DNA of 64,000 nt from Algoriphagus sp. A40 (GTDB lineage Bacteria; Bacteroidota; Bacteroidia; Cytophagales; Cyclobacteriaceae), in contig NZ_MUNY01000052.1 of NCBI RefSeq assembly GCF_002002735.1, positions 1 to 64,000 of the forward strand, in the 5' to 3' direction. Under the pieces are notes generated by a model. The model did not search any database, was not told where the DNA came from, and saw only the letters and a program-made list of their open reading frames with translations. Positions 16,907-24,603 of this stretch are shown in pieces (positions within the stretch are counted from its first letter, which is position 1; the number at the start of each line of letters is the position of its first letter). The translations under genes were made by a program, and so were the position numbers.

Positions 16907-17884
16907 TTGCGTCAGGAAATCACCGTTCAGCGTACACTTCCAGTCAATCTCCAGCCAAAAGATCACCATCTATTTGAGCCGGCTTTGACGGTTACTTTCG
17001 AAAGACTTTTCCCTGTTCACCTGAAAAATGTGTGGATCCTACAGGATACGGTTTTTTCTCCAGGAGAACTGCGGTTTTTTTCCAGTCACACCCACGTTTC
17101 CGGATTGGGATTCCCCCAGTTTGCAAAAAGGGCGGTTTTTTGTGCAACCAAAGCCTGGAAAACCATTCCAAAGGGCATGTGGGTCATCGATGAATGGAGT
17201 GCAAATTATTTTCACTGGATGACCGACTGTCTGCCAAGAATCTGGGAAGGCCTGGAAAGAGATCCCAAATGCCCGGTAATCCTGCCGGAATCGTTCAGAA
17301 GCCTCAGCTACGTGCAACAGACTTTGGAATTGCTCGGGATCAAAGTTGAGTTTTTCAAATCCAGGGAAAACCTCCTCGTGGAAACCTTGATTCTTACGGC
17401 AAGGACAGCTCCTTTTCCCCATTTTAATGTGCCACTTGCCCAAAAAACAAGAGCAGTATTGGGAAAAACAACCACTCAAATGCCCTGGAAAAAAGTTTAC
17501 ATCAGCAGAAAACTCGCCGACAAACGGAAAGTCCACAATGAACTGGATGTAGAGTTATTTTTAAGAAAAAAGGGATTTGAAATCGTCTACGCTGAAAAGC
17601 TGACTGTTCCCCAACAAATCCGGTTGATGTCAGAAACTGAACTTTTGGTATGCCTCCACGGAGCTGCTTTGACCAACATGCTTTTTATGCAGGAAGGGAT
17701 GAAAATACTGGAACTTCGGAATATCAACGATTCAGTGACCCAGTGCTACTTCAATCTCTCCTCAGCTTTGGGTCTCAGGTATTTTTACACCCTCAACAAA
17801 GGTGATCACAAAGACACCATAATGACCGATTTCACGATAGATGTGAAAGCTTTGGGGGAAACTCTAGCTGAATTGGAAAAGTAA
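16907..17884 (+). CDS. Glycosyltransferase family 61 protein
   Basis: A 325-residue protein of the DUF563/GT61 family. The characteristic segments are DEWSANYFHWMTDCLPRI around residue 97 and LVCLHGAALTNMLFM near 250, where HGAxxxN is the family signature. No signal peptide or membrane span, so it probably works in the cytoplasm, for example adding a sugar to surface polysaccharide or lipid-linked glycan; no partners are adjacent to show the acceptor. The start is TTG at 16907: an in-frame stop lies two codons upstream and no suitable ATG follows near the N terminus, so this non-ATG start is nearly forced. Confidence 0.85.
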   Translation: MRQEITVQRTLPVNLQPKDHHLFEPALTVTFERLFPVHLKNVWILQDTVFSPGELRFFSSHTHVSGLGFPQFAKRAVFCATKAWKTIPKGMWVIDEWSANYFHWMTDCLPRIWEGLERDPKCPVILPESFRSLSYVQQTLELLGIKVEFFKSRENLLVETLILTARTAPFPHFNVPLAQKTRAVLGKTTTQMPWKKVYISRKLADKRKVHNELDVELFLRKKGFEIVYAEKLTVPQQIRLMSETELLVCLHGAALTNMLFMQEGMKILELRNINDSVTQCYFNLSSALGLRYFYTLNKGDHKDTIMTDFTIDVKALGETLAELEK

Positions 17885-17977
17885 ATCCAATAAAAAAACA
17901 GCTTAATTCAAGCCCAATTCCCCGATTCTCCATTTTTTTGGTATCTTCTAGGCCATTTAGCTCAACCCAGTTAACCT

Positions 17978-19696
17978 ATGACCAAAAAGAAACTCCGTAG
18001 CCAGGAATGGTACGGCCGAACAGGAAAAGACGGTTTTATTTATAGATCCTGGATGAAAAACCAGGGATTGCCCCATCATCTTTTTGAGGGAGAAAAACCC
18101 GTGATCGGAATCTGCAATACCTGGTCTGAACTCACCCCATGCAATGCCCATTTCCGTGATTTGGCAGAATGCCTCAAGAAAGGCATCTGGGAAGCCGGCG
18201 GATTTCCCTTGGAATTTCCCGTGATGTCTTTGGGCGAGTGCTCGATCAAGCCCACCGCCATGCTTTTCCGCAACCTAATGTCAATGGATGTCGAGGAGAG
18301 CATTCGAGGCAATCCATTGGATGGAGTAGTGCTCATGTGTGGCTGTGACAAAACCACCCCCTCTCTGGTCATGGGAGCTGCATCGGTAGACATTCCTGCC
18401 TTGGTTCTTTCCGGCGGACCGATGTTGGTCGGGAGATTCAAGGGAAAAAAGATCGGTACCTCCGACATCTGGAGGTTTGCCGAAGATTTTAAAATGGGCA
18501 GACTTTCTCAGGAAGAATTCATTGAAGCTGAAGCTGCCATGTCCCGTTCTGTGGGCCACTGTGCACCGATGGGAACTGCCTCGACAATGGCAGCTATGGT
18601 GGAAGCACTGGGTTTGTCCTTGCCTGACAATGCCACGATTCCAGCAGCAGACTCCAGAAGAAAAGTTTTGGCTCATCTGACCGGAATGCGCATTGTGGAA
18701 ATGGTCAGAGAGGACATGAAAATGAGCACCATTCTGACCCGCAAAGCCTTTGAAAACTCCATCATGGTCAATGCAGCTGTGGGAGGCTCAACCAATTTTA
18801 TTCTCCACCTGACTGCCATCGCCAAGCGGATCGGGGTCGATATTGATCTGACGGATTTTGATCATTTTTCATCCAAAATCCCATTGATCGCCAATGTGCA
18901 ACCTTCAGGTGAACATTGGGTGGAAGACCTATTCTATGCAGGAGGATTGCCTGCAGTCATGCGGGAAATCCAAAAACACCTCCACAACGACGCCCTGACT
19001 GTCAATGGCAAAACCATCGGAGAAAACATCTCCAAAGCTGAATGCTGGGACAGAAACCTGATCGGAACCCTGGAAAATCCCATCAAACCGGAATCCGGAA
19101 TAGCTGTATTGAAAGGCAACCTCTGTCCAAATGGTGCGGTACTCAAACCTTCCGCTGCAAGTCCGGAATTGCTGACACATACCGGCCGGGCTGTGGTTTT
19201 TGAAAATATCGACGACTACAAAGCCAAAGTAGACGATCCCAACCTGGACATCGATGAGACCTGTATCATGGTCATGAAAAACGTGGGGCCAAAAGGCTAC
19301 CCCGGTATGCCTGAAGTAGGCAACATGGGTTTGCCCAAAAAAGTCCTGGAAAAAGGTGTCAAAGACATGGTCCGGATTTCTGATGGACGAATGAGCGGAA
19401 CCGGTTTTGGCACAGTGGTCTTGCACGTCTCTCCCGAATCAGCGATCGGAGGACCTTTGGCATTCGTGCAAAACGGAGATATGATTGAACTGGATGTTCC
19501 CAATCGAAGTTTGAATCTTTTGATTTCTGAGGAAGAATTTGAAAAGCGCCGAGCCAATTTTGAGCCTTTAAAACTCCCCTATGAGCGGGGTTATGTCAAC
19601 CTTTTCCTCGACAAAGTAAACCAGGCGCATGAAGGAGTGGATTTTGATTTCCTGCAGGGAAGTTCAGGTTCGGAAGTAAAGAGAGATTCTCATTGA
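17978..19696 (+). CDS. IlvD/Edd-family dehydratase, probably a sugar-acid dehydratase
   Basis: A 572-residue iron-sulfur dehydratase. The probable [2Fe-2S] ligands are Cys55 (SELTPCNAH), Cys123 (MCGCDKTTPS) and Cys195 (GHCAPMGTAST). The length, the N terminus RSQEWYGRTGKDGFIYRSW and the neighbours resemble the L-arabonate/D-xylonate/L-fuconate dehydratase branch rather than dihydroxy-acid dehydratase of branched-chain amino acid synthesis, since no ilv gene is adjacent. It would remove water from an aldonic acid to give a 2-keto-3-deoxy acid. Downstream lie an SDR dehydrogenase and an acetoacetate-decarboxylase-like protein, which fits a short sugar-acid oxidation operon. The exact substrate is not determined. 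Confidence 0.87.
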   Translation: MTKKKLRSQEWYGRTGKDGFIYRSWMKNQGLPHHLFEGEKPVIGICNTWSELTPCNAHFRDLAECLKKGIWEAGGFPLEFPVMSLGECSIKPTAMLFRNLMSMDVEESIRGNPLDGVVLMCGCDKTTPSLVMGAASVDIPALVLSGGPMLVGRFKGKKIGTSDIWRFAEDFKMGRLSQEEFIEAEAAMSRSVGHCAPMGTASTMAAMVEALGLSLPDNATIPAADSRRKVLAHLTGMRIVEMVREDMKMSTILTRKAFENSIMVNAAVGGSTNFILHLTAIAKRIGVDIDLTDFDHFSSKIPLIANVQPSGEHWVEDLFYAGGLPAVMREIQKHLHNDALTVNGKTIGENISKAECWDRNLIGTLENPIKPESGIAVLKGNLCPNGAVLKPSAASPELLTHTGRAVVFENIDDYKAKVDDPNLDIDETCIMVMKNVGPKGYPGMPEVGNMGLPKKVLEKGVKDMVRISDGRMSGTGFGTVVLHVSPESAIGGPLAFVQNGDMIELDVPNRSLNLLISEEEFEKRRANFEPLKLPYERGYVNLFLDKVNQAHEGVDFDFLQGSSGSEVKRDSH

Positions 19697-19710
19697 TTTA
19701 GTTGTACTTA

Positions 19711-19741
19711 GACCTACCAGGTTTTTAAAACCTGGCAGGTC
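19711..19741. repeat. Dispersed Bacteroidota-type hairpin repeat
   Basis: GACCTACCAGGTTTT (19711-19725) faces its near-complement AAAACCTGGCAGGTC across a short centre, with a single mismatch in the arms. It is followed by a few T, so it may attenuate transcription between the dehydratase and SDR genes. I recall this hairpin, with both arms of the form GACCTGCCAGG, as a common intergenic repeat in Bacteroidota genomes; that needs a search. Confidence 0.65.
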
Positions 19742-19757
19742 TTTTCACAGAAAAGAA

Positions 19758-20519
19758 ATGAAAACACCAAAAGTCGCCATAATCACAGGAGCAGGACAAG
19801 GGATTGGGCTGGAAATTGCCCGCAGATTGTTGGAATCAGGTTCTCATGTCATCCTCAATGACCTGGAAAAAAGCCTGACTGAGGAGGCGGTCGCATCCCT
19901 GTCGCGAATGGGTAAAGGCTCTATCCTCGGTTGTTCCGGAGATTCCTCCACTGGGGAAGTCATTTCTGAATTGATTGATTTGGCAATGCATCATTTTGGG
20001 CACCTTGACCAAGTGGTAGCCAATGCGGGAATCACTCTTTTCGGCAACTTCCTGGACTATTCCCGAAAAGATTTCATGGAAGTCATGCGGGTCAATCAAG
20101 CCGGAACTTTCTTTTTGACCCAATCGGCTGCAAGAATCATGAAGGAACAAGCCAACGGTGGAGCGATTCTCCTTACCTCCTCGGTGACTGCCCACCAAAG
20201 CCATGAAAACCTCGCAGCCTATGCCATGAGTAAAGCTGCAATTGAAATGCTGGCAAAGAACCTTGTCATCGAACTTGCTCCTTTTGGGATTCGCATCAAC
20301 ACCATAGCTCCGGGTGCAACCTTGACTGAAAGGACTACTTCTGACCCAAATTATGTCACCACCTGGTCCAAGCTTACTCCCTTAGGACGTCCTGCAAATA
20401 CTACCGACATTGCTGAGGCTGCAGCGTTTTTGCTTTCAGATGCTGCCAGGCATATCACTGGCCAGACACTGATTGTGGATGGCGGATGGACTTCAATTAG
20501 CCCCTCGCCTTATGCCTGA
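19758..20519 (+). CDS. SDR-family oxidoreductase of the sugar-acid operon
   Basis: A 253-residue classical short-chain dehydrogenase. The nucleotide-binding motif TGAGQGIG is at residues 10-17, NAG at 89-91, and the catalytic residues are Ser141/142, Tyr155 and Lys159 (YAMSK). Asp35 after the second strand (ILNDLE) suggests NAD rather than NADP preference. Position between a sugar-acid dehydratase and an ADC-like gene suggests it oxidises a sugar, aldonate or keto-deoxy acid (inference). Its last 8 bases overlap the next gene's start, indicating coupling. Confidence 0.88.
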   Translation: MKTPKVAIITGAGQGIGLEIARRLLESGSHVILNDLEKSLTEEAVASLSRMGKGSILGCSGDSSTGEVISELIDLAMHHFGHLDQVVANAGITLFGNFLDYSRKDFMEVMRVNQAGTFFLTQSAARIMKEQANGGAILLTSSVTAHQSHENLAAYAMSKAAIEMLAKNLVIELAPFGIRINTIAPGATLTERTTSDPNYVTTWSKLTPLGRPANTTDIAEAAAFLLSDAARHITGQTLIVDGGWTSISPSPYA

Positions 20520-21192
20520 AAATCATTCCATCCTTCTTGAAAAAACGTTTGTCCTAAAAAGCCCAGCACCCTGGAAGCTTAAGGGCGAAGCAATTATTTT
20601 GATCTATAAATTCAAGAAGGAATGGGTTGAATCTCAGGGAAATCTTCCAAAACATCTATTAGGAAAATTCAATGGGGGATTGGGTTTCGTCATGATAGTC
20701 AATTACGAAAATAGCCCGGTCGGACCCTACCGCGAGGTTCTTTTTATCCCGGGAAAATTCCGGAAAACCAAAAAACTGGCAATCACCAAAATCTTTACAG
20801 ACTCAGAAGTCAATACCCAAAATGGGCGGGTCAATTGGGGAATACCTAAGGAAACTCTGCCGATTGTATGGGAAAAAGAAAAAAATCTAGACAAGGTCAC
20901 TATAATTAAGGATGGAGTCGCTGTTTTTTCGGCCGAATTTGAGACGGGAGGAATCCCATTTCCTGTGTCGACAGCATTATTACCCATGAGACTTTGCCAA
21001 ACCTGGAATAAAGTAAAGTATTTCACCCGTCCTACCGGAACAGGAATTGGAAAGCTTACCAAAATCAAAAGTCTTGATTTAAATCCTGAATATTTTCCCG
21101 ATATCCGTGGCCTCAAGCCGCTTTTTGCTGTTAAAGTGAATCCGTTCAATATGCGATTTCCTGAACCGACCTTTCACAATGAGTTCTTTTGA
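20512..21192 (+). CDS. Acetoacetate-decarboxylase-like protein
   Basis: A 226-residue protein with the acetoacetate decarboxylase (ADC) fold signature: GPYREVLFIPGKF followed by KIFTDSEVNTQNGRVNWGIP and KETLPIVWEKEK. In true ADC a Schiff-base lysine lies in the central cavity; which lysine would serve here cannot be fixed by eye, so the reaction may be an aldolase-dehydratase or a simple decarboxylation, as found across this superfamily. The ATG at 20512 overlaps the SDR stop by 8 bases; an ATG 39 bases further upstream lies inside the SDR frame and would add a nondescript extension. Last gene of the three-gene operon. Confidence 0.8.
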   Translation: MPENHSILLEKTFVLKSPAPWKLKGEAIILIYKFKKEWVESQGNLPKHLLGKFNGGLGFVMIVNYENSPVGPYREVLFIPGKFRKTKKLAITKIFTDSEVNTQNGRVNWGIPKETLPIVWEKEKNLDKVTIIKDGVAVFSAEFETGGIPFPVSTALLPMRLCQTWNKVKYFTRPTGTGIGKLTKIKSLDLNPEYFPDIRGLKPLFAVKVNPFNMRFPEPTFHNEFF

Positions 21193-21383
21193 TCTACCCT
21201 AGCTGCGGGGATTTTCTGAATGGAAAAATGTTGTTTTTTAAACTACTTTTCAAAAATCCATTCATCAACTCTACTATTTCCTATATTTATTCAAGGCTCT
21301 TTATCAGTTGATTGTCATTCAATATTCCGATTTAAGTTCCAAACCAAAGCATAATTCGACATTTTATACACCTATCCCATAAC

Positions 21384-22043
21384 ATGAAAAATCTTCTAAT
21401 ACTTCTCACATTTCTTGGATTGATTTCCTCCTGCGAGCAAAAACCTGAGGTACCGGACACGATTCCGGTAAAAGTTGCCAAAGCCTATGGCTTCGAGAAT
21501 TTTGACAAGGTCAACTCTATCTCCTACACCTGGAATGTCCAAAGGGATTCTGTAAATGTCCTTTCAAGAGATTGGAAATGGAATATCAAGGACAGCACAG
21601 TTCATTATTCAGGTCCAGACACCACCTTCACTTACAGCTTGACAGCAGATTCATTGCCCAAGCAGGACGGAGGATTCATCAACGACAAATATTGGGCAAT
21701 GATGCCATTTCAGTTGGCTTGGGATTCAGGCTATACTTTTGAAACTGTCGAAAATGTCCCCTCACCCATCAAAGGGGCCAATTCCACCAAGCTGACAATC
21801 CTCTATCAATCTGGCGAACCCAAATCTCCAGGAATGGGATATACACCCGGTGATGCCTATGACCTCTATTTGGATGAAAATCTGATGATCACCGAATGGG
21901 TTTTCAGAAGAGGAAACGGAGCCGAGGGACGTCCGGTCACTTGGGAAACTGTGGAAACTCACGGTCCGCTGAAATTTGTGACGGAGCATTTCAATGCCGA
22001 GGGAAAAAGAACCCTTTGGATTTCGAACATCAAAGTGGAATAA
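21384..22043 (+). CDS. Hypothetical lipoprotein
   Basis: A 219-residue lipoprotein with a short hydrophobic signal and lipobox ISSC (Cys17). The mature part alternates polar and aromatic residues (SYTWNVQRDSVNVLSRDWKW, LYLDENLMITEWVFRRGN), giving a predicted all-beta fold that could be LolA-like or a similar half-barrel; this is a guess from pattern alone. I do not recognise a named family. It is followed by a good terminator and precedes the Nif3 homologue, but a separate transcript is likely. Confidence 0.75.
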   Translation: MKNLLILLTFLGLISSCEQKPEVPDTIPVKVAKAYGFENFDKVNSISYTWNVQRDSVNVLSRDWKWNIKDSTVHYSGPDTTFTYSLTADSLPKQDGGFINDKYWAMMPFQLAWDSGYTFETVENVPSPIKGANSTKLTILYQSGEPKSPGMGYTPGDAYDLYLDENLMITEWVFRRGNGAEGRPVTWETVETHGPLKFVTEHFNAEGKRTLWISNIKVE

Positions 22044-22069
22044 ACCTTTCTTCTAAAGAAAGATTTCCT

Positions 22070-22097
22070 GCCGTGGGTATTGCTCACGGCTTTTTTT
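22070..22097 (+). terminator. Rho-independent terminator
   Basis: GCCGTG (22070-22075) pairs with CACGGC (22085-22090), followed by seven T. It ends the lipoprotein transcript. Confidence 0.8.
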
Positions 22098-22130
22098 ACT
22101 TTTAAACTTACCTGATACCAATACCCACAA

Positions 22131-23012
22131 ATGAACCGAAGAAACTTTCTCTATAATTCGGGAGCCTTGATCGGCTCAGGTATACTGGCAAATCCGCTGG
22201 ATGCATTTTCTATTTCCCAGAAAAAAACATGGACTGTCGGAGAAATTATGGACGCATTTATCGCCCAAGTACCCAATGCTCCTTTTGCCCAGACAGTGGA
22301 CACGATTAAAATCGGCTCTCCGGACACCATAGTTACAGGGGTCATCACAACCATGTTTACCACCATGGAAATCATCAAAAAGGCCATCGAGCTCAAGGCA
22401 AACCTGATCATTCCCCACGAACCGACTTTTTTCTCCGGTCAGGATGAGACCGACTACTTGCAAAATGATCCGGTTTTCCGAGCTAAGTATGATTTGATGG
22501 CCGAAAATCAAATCACCCTTTGGAGAAACCACGATTATGTCCACCGAATGCAGGATGACGGAGTCCGGATCGGAGTGGTGGGAGATTTGGATTGGAATAA
22601 ATACTACCAGGCAAAAAGTCCTATTCTCCAAATACCCAAAACCAGCCTTCGTGACCTCATCCACCACATCAAAACCAAACTGGGTGTGCCAGCCATGCGC
22701 TATGTGGGAGATTTGAATCAGACTTGTACCAAAGTATTGCTTTTACCTGGAGCGGTAGGTGGAAGAAGGCAAATTGAGTCCATCATAAAAGAAAAGCCGG
22801 ATGTATTAGTCTGCGGAGAATCCAACGAATGGGAAACTCCCGAATATGTCCGAGCTGCCAATGAGATCGGCATAAAGCTTTCCATGATCGAAATTGGCCA
22901 TTCGGCAAGTGAAGAGGGTGGTTCTGAATTTGTCAAAAAATGGCTCAATGAAAATATGCCGGGATTGCCTGCATTCCATATTGCTTCCGGAAATTCCCTG
23001 CAGATATTTTAA
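22131..23012 (+). CDS. Tat-exported Nif3-like dinuclear metal protein
   Basis: A 293-residue member of the Nif3/GTP cyclohydrolase I type 2 fold. Metal ligands are suggested by IIPHEPTFF near residue 88 and GHSASEEGG near 263, and by the Nif3 sequence VLLLPGAVGGRR with CGESNEWETPEY. Unlike typical cytoplasmic Nif3 proteins it starts MNRRNFLYNSGALIGSGI, a twin-arginine signal, ending around LDAF. Folding with metal before Tat export would suit a metalloprotein. The substrate is unknown; Nif3 homologues have been linked to metal-dependent hydrolysis but not securely. Start ATG gives the complete Tat signal. Confidence 0.82.
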   Translation: MNRRNFLYNSGALIGSGILANPLDAFSISQKKTWTVGEIMDAFIAQVPNAPFAQTVDTIKIGSPDTIVTGVITTMFTTMEIIKKAIELKANLIIPHEPTFFSGQDETDYLQNDPVFRAKYDLMAENQITLWRNHDYVHRMQDDGVRIGVVGDLDWNKYYQAKSPILQIPKTSLRDLIHHIKTKLGVPAMRYVGDLNQTCTKVLLLPGAVGGRRQIESIIKEKPDVLVCGESNEWETPEYVRAANEIGIKLSMIEIGHSASEEGGSEFVKKWLNENMPGLPAFHIASGNSLQIF

Positions 23013-23017
23013 AGAAA

Positions 23018-23052
23018 AAAAAGGGGCTGATTTTAAAAACCAGCCCCTTTTT
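23018..23052. terminator. Bidirectional terminator between nif3-like and lipoprotein genes
   Basis: AAAAAGGGGCTG (23018-23029) pairs perfectly with CAGCCCCTTTTT (23041-23052) across an 11-base loop, between two convergent genes. Confidence 0.9.
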
Positions 23053-23069
23053 ACCTAAATGATGCTTCC

Positions 23070-23495
23070 TTATTTATTGTCTTTGTCAATCGCGTCTACT
23101 ACATCCGCTTTAACCTTCTTCCACTCTTCTTCGATATCTTTAGTGGTTTTGTTAACCCCGGTTTTGATATCCTCCCAAGTGTTTTCAGTGGCATTTCCCA
23201 CATCCTCCAAAGCCTTTTGAACATCACTTTTATCTTCACGAAGTTCGGCTTCCATTTTTTCGATATCGGCCTTCATTTCTGCGTCAGCTTTCTCTTTTTT
23301 AGCTTCCAGTTCCAGGATCTTTCTATCAATTTCAGCTTCTAGCTCTTGAAGTTCCTGTCTCATTTCGGCCTTTTCCTGCTCGATGTCCACCTGAACTTCA
23401 ACCAGCTCTTTTTCCTGTTTTTGGGCTCTGTTTTCTCCGCAGGACATGGCAGTGATTCCCAATGCCAAAATTCCCAATATTACTTTCGTTTTCAT
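23070..23495 (-). CDS. Coiled-coil lipoprotein, hypothetical
   Basis: A 141-residue lipoprotein with lipobox AMSC (Cys19). Almost the entire mature part is a charged coiled coil rich in Glu, Lys and Asp with repeated QELQELEAEIDRKILELEA-type heptads (about residues 25-90), ending in an amphipathic stretch (WEDIKTGVNKTTKDIEEEWK). The size and composition recall small stress-induced envelope lipoproteins that occur next to CsbD genes. No enzymatic motif. It lies 43 bases downstream of the CsbD gene on the same strand and probably shares its transcript. Confidence 0.8.
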   Translation of the reverse strand: MKTKVILGILALGITAMSCGENRAQKQEKELVEVQVDIEQEKAEMRQELQELEAEIDRKILELEAKKEKADAEMKADIEKMEAELREDKSDVQKALEDVGNATENTWEDIKTGVNKTTKDIEEEWKKVKADVVDAIDKDNK

Positions 23496-23538
23496 TTTGC
23501 TTTGTGATTTTTGAATTTAATCGGATAGGTGATGAGTA

Positions 23539-23739
23539 TTAAAGACGGTTAAGTTCTTCCTTAACTTCATCTATGCTCTTTCCGAGTTTTCGTTGCAATT
23601 TTCCCAAGAGTTCATCCTCTTTACCTTCTTCAAACAACAGATCGTCATCAGTAAGACCTGCGTACTTCTGCTTTAACTTCCCTTTGATCTCATTCCAGGA
23701 ACCTTTGATTTGGAGCTTAGTGTCAGTTTTCATTTTCAT
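23539..23739 (-). CDS. CsbD-family stress protein
   Basis: A 66-residue protein of the CsbD family: [20 protein letters not shown] followed by LTDDDL, and [18 protein letters not shown] near the C terminus. CsbD proteins are small, acidic-basic, helical and induced in general stress in many bacteria; the function is unknown. It probably forms a two-gene stress unit with the downstream coiled-coil lipoprotein. The start could instead be the ATG two codons later. Confidence 0.88.
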   Translation of the reverse strand: MKMKTDTKLQIKGSWNEIKGKLKQKYAGLTDDDLLFEEGKEDELLGKLQRKLGKSIDEVKEELNRL

Positions 23740-23951
23740 GTGGTTTAAAGTGAAACAAAATTCTACTCAACACTTTTCAAACAGGCTACCATTCTCAAAA
23801 AGTCCATTTTGAGCTACCTGAAGCCATTTTAAGAATTCTTCCGTGTTGGAAAAAGGGTCAAACTGTGGAATTTATTTCCCAGAATTGGAGAGTAAACTAA
23901 AAGTGACTGGTTTTTTTTACTTTTGAATTCTGCCGAATCGGTCAAAAAAAA

Positions 23952-23981
23952 ACAGGTTTTCAATTTCTCTTGAAAACCTGT
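23952..23981 (-). terminator. Terminator of the GMC oxidoreductase operon
   Basis: ACAGGTTTTCAA (23952-23963) and TTGAAAACCTGT (23970-23981) form a perfect 12-bp stem; on the minus strand it is followed by a run of T, an excellent Rho-independent terminator 26 bases past the stop of the small-subunit gene. Confidence 0.92.
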
Positions 23982-24006
23982 CTTATTATTAAGTGGAGAT
24001 GATTTC

Positions 24007-24600
24007 TTACAAACTCCAGGTATTCCCCACTTCCGAAAGTGGAATACACCCTTTGAATTCACCCGGAACCGGGTCATAGCTGAGAACGTTTTTCCCGATT
24101 TCCTCAGAACTGAAATATGCCCAAAGCACGGACGATTTCAGGCCTCGATAAAACCCAACAGGTTCCTGGGTCCCAACGGCAGTTCCCCAAACCTTCGGAG
24201 CAAATTTGGGAGAATTGGCTTCATGCTCTTTAAGACAGGCAGTTTTGTCCTCGGGGCTCAGCTCGGCAAAGACTTTTCCGAATTTCGCTTTACATTCTGC
24301 GTTGAACTTTTCGATCTCAGCCACGACATTCTTCTGCCCTGCTTCATCGTAGGTTTTGGCATAGACTAAGTCCAGGAAAATATCCGCTTTCACATCCAAG
24401 CCTCCGGGAGTTTCTGTTTTTGGTAAAAGAAAATCCACAAATGCTGATATAAACCTCGCTTGATCCTCGCTCAAAAACTGGGGAGTCCAAGTCAATCTGT
24501 CCTGCTTTGCACAGGACTGAAGCAAACTGAGCAAAGTCGGAGCTCCAACTGCAGTTCCAAGCGCCAAGGCTGATTTTTTTAGTGCTTCTCGTCTGTTCAT
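24007..24600 (-). CDS. Gluconate 2-dehydrogenase subunit 3-family protein, Tat-exported
   Basis: A 197-residue small subunit of the gluconate 2-dehydrogenase subunit 3 family. It starts with the twin-arginine signal MNRREALKKSALALGTAVG and has a Cys in LLQSC that might be lipidated. The body contains RFISAFVDFLLPKTETPGGLDV, typical of the family. Such subunits partner a GMC flavoprotein and probably carry it through the Tat route and help electron transfer. The GMC gene is 3 bases upstream on the same strand. Followed by a strong terminator. No cytochrome c subunit is next to it. Confidence 0.88.
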   Translation of the reverse strand: MNRREALKKSALALGTAVGAPTLLSLLQSCAKQDRLTWTPQFLSEDQARFISAFVDFLLPKTETPGGLDVKADIFLDLVYAKTYDEAGQKNVVAEIEKFNAECKAKFGKVFAELSPEDKTACLKEHEANSPKFAPKVWGTAVGTQEPVGFYRGLKSSVLWAYFSSEEIGKNVLSYDPVPGEFKGCIPLSEVGNTWSL

Positions 24601-24603
24601 CGC

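Noticed and set aside
23829..24077. 82-codon open frame on the minus strand
   Set aside because: It overlaps the end of the Tat-exported small subunit gene in another frame and crosses its strong terminator.
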